In this document: positions 57,136 to 64,000 of the stretch, in pieces
Numbering within the stretch: the stretch's first letter is position 1
Layout of the letters: each line of letters opens with the position of its first letter
NCBI RefSeq assembly: GCF_016801865.2
Contig: NC_068937.1
Span: forward strand, 95,378,500 to 95,442,499
Source: Culex pipiens pallens
Lineage: Eukaryota > Arthropoda > Insecta > Diptera > Culicidae
Length of the DNA stretch: 64,000 nt
Direction of reading: 5' to 3'
Translations under genes and position numbers: made by a program
Notes under the pieces: generated by a model
The model's input: only the letters and a program-made list of their open reading frames with translations
Database searches by the model: none
What the model was told of the DNA's origin: nothing

Positions 57136-57889
57136 ACAGAATAACCCTAACTAAAATCAGGAGCGGCCGTGGCTGACTGGTTACGGTATTTGCTTTGTAA
57201 GCGAATGGTCCTGGGTTCGATTCCCATCTGCTCCCAACGAGAAAGAATAGGAAATATAAATCTTGAAACTCTGAACATGAACGAAAAATCAAAGTCGCAC
57301 GAGTCGGGGTTCGATCCCCTGTCTTTGGATTGGTAAGCAAAAATGCTTACCACTAGGCCATCGCGACTTGGTGAGCAATGACTGGAATTTTGAATACTGT
57401 TACTACCAACTATATACGCGATGGGTTTCGGAAGTTCTAAATAACGTTTGAATCCGATTGGTGCAAACGTTCTTCAGGGCGGGGCTTGTCGATAAAAGCT
57501 AAGGTACCTCGCGCTCGGCTAGCCAGCGTAGAAATAGGGACGTGGCGTTACATCGTGCGGCCATCTGGTTTTTTAAGTGCAAGAGTGGAAAAATGCTGAG
57601 TCATCGTCTAAAAATAGACGGCGTCCTATCTCGCCCAGCAAAATGAAGTCGATAAAGTAGTCGGTTTCGATGAGAAAAAGTGGAAAACATGGTCTAAAAA
57701 TAGCGACGCCATCCCCCTATGGGTCTCCGAAGCTCGGCAGAGCTAACACCTTCCAAATGCCTATGCGAGTTATTTGCATGTATAGATTATTAAAATATAA
57801 AAATACATGGAAACAACTCAATTTGTAAGAAGCGACCGCGTGGTTCCGTTTGGTTGGTTGCACACACAGAATAACCCTAACTAAAATCA
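57136..57889 (+). mobile_element. tRNA-headed retroposon, 706 bp, 24-bp target duplication
   Basis: A perfect 24-bp direct repeat (57136-57159 and 57866-57889, core AATAACCCTAACTAAAAT) flanks 57160-57865. The first base of the body is the first base of a tRNA-like sequence (57160-57233): 7-bp acceptor stem GGAGCGG/CTGCTCC, A box TGGCTGACTGG, B box GGTTCGATTCC, and a loop TTTGTAA with TGT as anticodon, i.e. Thr-like. A second, antisense tRNA-like segment lies at 57293-57368. The 3' end is TTGGTTGGTTGC. It is long for a SINE. Confidence 0.87.
57293..57368 (-). mobile_element. Antisense tRNA-like segment within the retroposon
   Basis: Minus strand: AAGTCGC at the 5' side and GCGACTT at the 3' side form a perfect 7-bp acceptor stem. 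TGGCCTAGTGG is a good A box and GGGGATCGAACCCC a T-arm. The anticodon loop is too long, so a working tRNA is unlikely. It could be a nested SINE or part of a dimeric design. Confidence 0.6.
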
Positions 57890-58190
57890 CAAAAAAGATT
57901 GTATAAACTCCGATCATTTGTTCCGAAGACGCAAAATATCTAAATACAAACATGATTATCTTGAGAATGGATTTTCAGAAAAAAGCTACACACAAAAAAA
58001 TCATTGGGCGAAAGAAACATTTTTGAAAATTCTCTTTTTTTCATAGGGATCGTCCATAAACCACGTGGACATTTTTTTTAATTAAATTTGCAAAAAATAT
58101 GCTCATTCTTGGGAGAATTGCTCAAATCGTTATTTTTCACAGCAACTCAACTTATTTTCATCGCAATCACTCAACTTCAGAACAAACATT
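57890..58190. other. AT-rich spacer with a repeat fragment
   Basis: GGGATCGTCCATAAACCACG (58048-58067) followed by TGGAC matches the repeat near 2985-3105. No gene. Confidence 0.45.
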
Positions 58191-59300
58191 ACAATGTTAC
58201 CCATTAGCATTAAAATTAACTCAATCATAATGATAGCTATGCCTCCTCGTGGGTACATCCCGCACCCTCCTCCCTCCAGAATTTCCATTAACGCAGATGA
58301 TGATAATGATGATGATGCCCTTACGGTCCATCAACCTGTTCCGTCTAACCCTTGGCACGAGATAGGTCGAACAGGTGCGCCACCACCACCACCACAAGGT
58401 TGAACGATACAAAGTTCCTCCGAAAGGCCGCTGTGCAGTGATTCCGATCTCCCATCAAGTTTTGAACACTCTTAATTAGATTCGTAGCACCGCCGCCGAC
58501 AGCAAAAACCGGTAGCGGAAACAGTATAACATTATAACCGAAAGATTCTGCCCCCCTTTGCACATAATAGGTATTACTTAATCGGTTCGGACCTGCTGCT
58601 GGGTAAGGTCGTCCGGGTGAACTTCGCCACCTCAGAATTAGGAAGTCTGAACGGTGAACTATGAGAGCAGCAGCAGTCAACAGTGAAGATCGGAACGTTG
58701 AAGTTCAGTCGGTCGGTGTGGTGCGTGTCAGGAAGATAGAGAGAGGTGTGTCATGCACTAAAGGAACAACATCAGCACGTCAAGCTACTTAGAGTAGACG
58801 GCTTAAGTCGATAGACGACGACGACTTCGACGACGCATCAATTTGGCCATCTTTTTCGAAGAAATGTGGAAGAAAGTGGATAGCTTGAAAACTAGGTGAA
58901 GTGCTGTGCTGTGTTACAAAATAGCTATTCCTAGAGTTTTTGAGTTTTTGAAGGCGGGAGGATCAAACCTTAGAAAGTGCCTCTTCTTTGCTTTATTTTG
59001 GTTAGGGTGGCTAAAAATAAAAGTGGTTCTCTTCGTACCTCCCCAGTGTCGTGTGTCATTAGCAGAATTGAAGTTGTGAAGAAGCTGAAATGGTGCTTTG
59101 AACGTGAGTGGGATAATTTTGAGGAGTTGCTGTGACAGAAAAAACGGTAGCAAGCGGTGACAACGAATAACAGCTAGCAAAGTGACGACGGCCACGTGAT
59201 TGTGAAGCTGGGCACGGAAGTTGGTCAGTGAACTGCATTTAAATTTGTTGGAAGAGTTTTGGTTGGATGAACTTAAGCTATTAAATTGAAGGTGAGTTTT
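58190..59300 (+). promoter_or_regulatory. Candidate promoter and non-coding first exon (plus strand)
   Basis: A GC-elevated block. GTTCAGTCGGTCGGTG at 58703-58718 has a TCAGTC initiator. Downstream are GACGACGACGAC and a long 5'-UTR-like stretch with stops in all frames. Donor-like sites are GAACGTGAGTG (~59102) and TTGAAG|GTGAGTTTT (~59291). After that, AT-rich intron-like sequence resumes. Assignment to a gene outside the window is inference. Confidence 0.42.
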
Positions 59301-61556
59301 AATTTAATCGTGAGATAACATAAAAAAATTATTTATTTTTAATTTATTAAATCATTAATCTTAAGATTTTTATAGACGAGCTTCGTTCTAAAAATTTGAA
59401 AATCGCCAAACATCCTTTTTGATCCATTTCCAGGATGATTTATCTTGTTTTATGTGATTTTGCAATGTTTTGCCAACATTTATATTTTTGGGTCAAATTT
59501 GGCCTTGTTTCAACAACTCTTCTCTTTTTTTTCGTGTCAAATAAGTATGCAATTAGTTGTGTTATTTCCCAAACGATGTTCCATTTTAAAGCAAACAAAA
59601 ATAAAATAAAAACTGAAAAACAGCTGGAACTGTGATGAAAATCCAAATCAAGAAAATACAAGTTTTTCGTAAAAAATGGCTTTTTGGACACGGGATTTTT
59701 TTCTTTTGCACAAATGTTCTGGCAGTAGAAAGTTGGAACTTTTGTCATTTTTAAAAATAAATGTAATGTACAAAATACTATTAATGTTTTTAAATGTTGA
59801 ACATGTCAACGGCAACGGTTTTGTAAAATTCTCATGAAACAAAATATTTGACATCAATAAAATGTAAGTTTACAAAAAGATTTTAACATAAAAAACAAAC
59901 ATTTTAATTTTGCAATGAACCAATCAGAATAAGTTAAAAATGATACACACATGAAAATATTAAAACAAATAAAATGGTGGAAATCAGAAAATTTCGTAGA
60001 GAATTGCTCATATCATTTATAAATAAAGCAAGTATGAACCTATGAAGACATTGATATGTTAAGTAGTTGAGTATTGATTTTTTAGAAATTTATAACACGA
60101 TGAATTCTTCCCGAAACCAGTACATCGAGATAATGTTTTGTTTTACTTTTAAAATCTCTTAAAATATATAAGTTTTGCAAAGAAAAAATAGTTTGCGGTA
60201 CAGTTAAAAAAAAATATAAAAAATAAAAAAATGTTTACATGATTTCAAACATGCATAAAAAAAATAAATATCAATGCCTTTAAAACAATCAATTGAATTT
60301 TTCGGGCCCCTAGCCTAAGTCTACACATTATTCTTCCCCATAATTTCACTGCCGGCCAGCTGGAATTCGATTGGAAAACACACAATATTAAAAGAAGGGC
60401 GGCAAAAAACTTTAAAAAAATAAAAAAATAAACTTTTGGGCTTTGTCGTAGCAAAATGTATGACAAAAGGTCGAATGAACAAGAAGTTAAAGTTAAAAGT
60501 GGATGAAAAATAGTCGAATATATAAAAAAAATAGTAAAAAAGTTCCTTAAAGTATGTTTAGATTTTTATAAATAAACAATTTGAAGGATTGACATGTGAA
60601 AGAATGCATTTCAAAAAATGCAAAAACTCATAAAAATATTACAAGAAAAAATAATTTTATGTTTGAAAGAAAATTGCAAATCTTACAAATTTGAAACAAA
60701 AGAAAATCTTACAAAAAAAAAGAAAATATTACAAAATATTATAAAAACAACAAAATAAAAAAATTAACTATAAGCCATGGTATCAACATTTGAACAAAAA
60801 AAAAAGTGTTTAAAATGCATTTTACACAAGTCCAGTTGTCTGGCAATCAGAAATCTTCAAAATATCTAAGCATGGATAAACCATTTTAACGCGAAAAAAA
60901 CTCTATGTGGTACTGTACGCCGGAATTTCACAAAAGTCAAAATATTTTTTTAACGATTATCAACGCGGGAAACTGCATTTCAATTTGTTTTCAGTTGATT
61001 AAACATCTAAAATTTTGATGTTAAAAAAATGGCTAGCCTTTTTTTGCACACATTAGTTCTAGTAAGATCAACTAATATGTAGCAGTGTTGCCAACTTCAA
61101 ATATTTTTTTTTTTGATGAAAATTTGTAATCGAAATCTCTTTGTACAGAATTCACCGTATTAGAAATAAAGTTTTTTCATTTGCCTAAAATGTTGTAACT
61201 GTCTCACTCTCAAAATATTTTGAGCAGATTTTTAGTCTTCACATGGAAGATACTGTAAAAAAAAATGTATCGTCTGTCTTGTTTTAAGGAAATAAGAAAC
61301 AAACACAACAAGAAATGCTAGATTATTGCTTGAATTATCTAGGTAGAAAATTATTTATTCCTGAACAGTAAACAGCCGTTTAACGGCGGAATGATGTATA
61401 CGCCTTTAACTTCAATCTGGGATGGAAGCATTTTTCTGCAAAGCTTCATTCGGTTATTTGAAGGCAAATTGCTTACGCTCCATTCCGCAAATCCTTTTAT
61501 AATTGAGTCTGGTTTCAGTATTTTACAACAAAATTGAGATCAAACTTTCGCCTTTA
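59301..61556. other. Very AT-rich, intron-like sequence
   Basis: No coding potential. Open frames up to 102 codons are K/F/I-rich. If the preceding exon is real, this is its first intron. Confidence 0.45.
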
Positions 61557-62738
61557 TCAATTCTATGTTCTGGTATTTCCAGAACTCTTTCCAATTCCTT
61601 TGTGAAAAATCAATGTTCTGGTATTGAGTTCGATTTGCGATGCCTTTTCGTTGGGTCGCAAAATTTTTCGCGTCCGTCGCAGTGTGCTTTTCGTTTTTTT
61701 TTCCGCGTGCGTGTGTGTGTGTGAAGGTGCGGCTGGCTTTGGCTGTCCCGATGACAGTTAGCGAGTTCAATTTGCGATGCCTTTTCGTTGGCTCGCAAAT
61801 TTTTTTCGAGTCCGTCGCAGTGTGCTTTTCGTTTTTTTTCCGCGTGCGTGTGTGTGTGTGAAGGTGCGGCTGGCTTTGGCTGTCCCGATGACAGCTAGCC
61901 AGTTCGATTTGCGATGCCTTTTAGTTGGGTCGCAATTTTTTTCGCGTTCGTTGTCGGTGTGCAACAACAACAAAACCCTATCATACCATTTCAGCTCGAT
62001 AAACATTGTAACTCGTCGTTCGCAACGTTAACCAGTACCTCACTAAACATCAATCATTTAAAACTCGTAAAATCATCTCAAGTTAAAAATTGCACTGTTC
62101 AATCCTTCATTTTTTAATTACAAATGATTTTGGTTCTATCTTTCCACAGCCGGCTGTCTAAGACTAAACCATTTCATTTAAAATTTAACAACCGATAAAC
62201 GGGAAATGTCTCATCCGCAGCATCCGATTGCTTGCCTTGAGAATAATACAAAATACCTTTCAACAAACACTATGATTTTGGGTCGCATCATCATCTTCTA
62301 TGATGAATCCTGACTAAACACCCTATCCTACTAACAAGTTTTCAGGTTCCTGGCGCTTGTGGGGTGTAAGCACAGAGTAAATCAGCTGCCCTAGTAGCAA
62401 CCTGCGCTAACTAACATTCCCGTCCCTTTAAAATCGAGGTCTACAAACTGACATGGCGGGCGCCGTTGGTGGCCAATGACTGTTACCTATTCGCAACTGA
62501 TCTAGCTTTAGCAATCATGGTGTTTTATCTTTTCAGCGCATTCATACATGCTGTTGATAAGGGAAACACCACTAGATTGTCGAAGCCTATAATCAGTAGT
62601 GCTGAAAGGATATTACGGTTCTGTTCAGCAACGGAGGGACAACCATGGGTGATCTCTCATGCTCATGCTCATGCTCATGCTCAATTCTATGTTCTGGTAT
62701 TTCCAGAACTCTTTCCAATTCCTTTTGTGAAAAATCAA
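61557..62738 (+). mobile_element. Retroelement-like unit, copy 2: 137-bp monomers + tail + (CTCATG)4, 57-bp flanking repeat
   Basis: Direct repeats of 57 bp (61557-61613 and 62682-62738; core CTATGTTCTGGTATT), differing by two single-base indels, flank a 1068-bp unit. It has two full and one partial 137-bp monomers (61626-61970), ~165 bp of unshared sequence, the tail shared with 35238-35822, and four CTCATG units. Frames across the monomers are repeat shadows. Confidence 0.8.
61626..61970 (+). repeat. 137-bp tandem repeat, ~2.5 copies
   Basis: GATTTGCGATGCCTTTTCGT starts at ~61631, ~61768 and ~61905. Each unit has (GT)5-6 and ends GATGACAGTTAGC or GATGACAGCTAGC before (G/C)AGTTC. It shares only short motifs (GAGTT start, GACAGTT end, GTGTGTGTGT) with the 127-bp monomer of copy 1. 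Confidence 0.93.
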
Positions 62739-64000
62739 CATAATTATTTTAGCTCTCATTCTAATCATCTAAAGTATGGCCCATAAAAAAATGCGACATT
62801 GTTATTAGGTGTGAATCGGGACTATTTTTACTATTTATGATGTATGTAGCATGTGTACATGTTAAAAAGGTTCAAAACAAACAATCAATGCCTTTAAAAC
62901 CATTCCCTTAGCATAAAATAATTTATAGCTCATTGAAATTTATAATTTTCCAATTTGCTCTACGCCCAGGCCATATAAAGAAAAACATACTTTTTTCATG
63001 TTGGTCGATCTGGATAGCCTATTATGGTAATTTTATGGACTAAACAGTATACAGCCTTCAAGGTTACTGTTTTTGAGAGTTGAAAGAGTTAGTTCCACTG
63101 AATTTTACGCATTCTATTTACCAGTTATAGTAAAATAGTGAACTTTTCAAAAATATCCCGATTCTGAAAATGCATCAATTTTTGGGATTTTGTGGAGCCT
63201 GCAATGTTTCAACGAAAAAAACAAATGCTACTAATGATGGTAATTGATACTAACAGATGCTCTGATGTGACTTTTAACAATATAGAGCCGCTGGGCACGC
63301 TTTTGAGCCATCGACAACGGTTTTAAGTTATCGATTTATTTTGACAGAATCACACAAAATAGTAACCAAAATGACATTTTTCACACAAATTATCAATTTT
63401 AACAAAATTAAAAAACTTCGTTGATTGGGCGTATTTTAGAAGGACTTCTAATGATGCTTTCGGCACATTGTCGGATATTTTAAACTGTTTCGTTTTTGAA
63501 ATATAAATTATTTAATTACGGTAAATATTGTTCCAAAAATACATTCATTATTGTAGACCGCCTGTACACAGTCTTGGAGAACTGCAAAAAACTATCATGA
63601 CGACATCTTCAAAACATAATAAACTAACAACATAATACATAAAAAATCAGATTGTTAAATAAATTTAAGAATGGCACCACTTTTTCTGTGAAAAAATGCA
63701 CATGTCACATTTTTTATGGGCCATACTGTAGTCTCAAAGTGAAGAGTTTTACGATTCCTTTATCACAGCAGGCTACACAGCCCGCCAGAATGCGAACCCT
63801 CTTCAAATGGCAACGCACCCACCATGGCTTGCTAAGATACAGAGTCTCAATCCGACCGACAACGCCCGCCAACCCGGCTGCAGTAGAACCGGTTGAACGC
63901 ACCCCTCGCTCATGTTCTACACGCCGATCTGAGGGTGGTTCCGTCCAAGGATAACCACTTGGTTTCTTTGATGTGGTCTTATCGATTCAAGAACGAAACT
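62739..64000. other. Intergenic/intronic sequence to the window end
   Basis: TTAGGTGTGAATCGGGACTA at 62805 is a half-site of the 215-bp TA MITE. From 63760 on, composition becomes GC-richer and a 100-codon frame (63652-63954) is open, but its N-terminal half is AT-rich and it shows no domain. I do not call it. Confidence 0.4.

Noticed and set aside
57160..57233. Functional tRNA-Thr gene
   Set aside because: The fold is good, but it begins exactly at a 24-bp target duplication and continues into a 706-bp retroposon without a Pol III T-run just after the acceptor.
63652..63954. 100-codon frame at the right edge
   Set aside because: AT-rich first half, Pro/Thr/Arg-rich second half, no family resemblance; could be chance.

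Overview
The window is insect nuclear DNA, most likely from a culicine mosquito and plausibly Culex. I infer this from two intron-containing insect-type genes, tRNA-derived SINEs, a jockey-like reverse transcriptase relic and a dense layer of AT-rich miniature transposons. The species call is inference; no search was run. Codon use, spliced genes and AATAAA signals exclude a prokaryote, and most long open frames are chance or repeat artefacts.

Only two protein-coding genes can be supported. The first is the N-terminal coding exon of mitochondrial glutamate dehydrogenase (minus strand, 11125-11560), with clear splice sites on both sides. The rest of Gdh is not seen down to base 1, so 1-11122 is read as Gdh intron, and a non-coding first exon may lie near 16.07-16.17 kb. 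The second is a complete two-exon gene for peroxin PEX16 (plus strand, 23836-25366, 349 residues) with a polyadenylation signal at 25550. About 180 bp beyond that signal lies a broken jockey-type reverse transcriptase fragment (25736-26500).

Layout: 1-11 kb is Gdh intron carrying foldback elements (2.0-2.6 kb and a ~1.9 kb palindrome at 6.8-8.7 kb), a hAT-like miniature element (9.5-10.5 kb) and a TATA-containing promoter-like block (4.5-5.9 kb). 11.7-13.1 kb is a TIR element, 15.3 kb a 215-bp TA-flanked MITE, and 16.0-16.9 kb a promoter-like block. 17.5-21.3 kb is a mosaic of repeats and 21.4-23.3 kb repeats with hairpin ends. 23.7-25.6 kb is PEX16. 27.55-32.83 kb may be one 5.3-kb TIR element holding a SINE, a 1.66-kb 8-bp satellite and a 1.6-kb 10-bp satellite. 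34.7-35.8 kb and 61.6-62.7 kb are two copies of one retroelement-like unit: tandem monomers in front, a shared tail, a hexamer array at the end, and long flanking direct repeats. 39.4-41.6 kb is a foldback interrupted by a second hAT-like element. 42.0-43.4 and 58.2-59.3 kb are GC-richer blocks resembling non-coding first exons of genes outside the window. 43.8-46.97 kb holds nested MITEs, a TTAA element and a TIR element with an exon-like block. 47.3-47.8 and 57.16-57.87 kb are tRNA-headed SINEs.

The most unusual items are the monomer-plus-tail retroelement with 25- and 57-bp flanking repeats, the 706-bp tRNA-headed element with a perfect 24-bp flanking repeat, the exon-like block with splice sites inside the TACCCGAGCA element, and a MITE-in-MITE insertion whose empty site is also present in the window. 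No CRISPR array, rRNA gene, functional tRNA gene or viral insertion was recognised.
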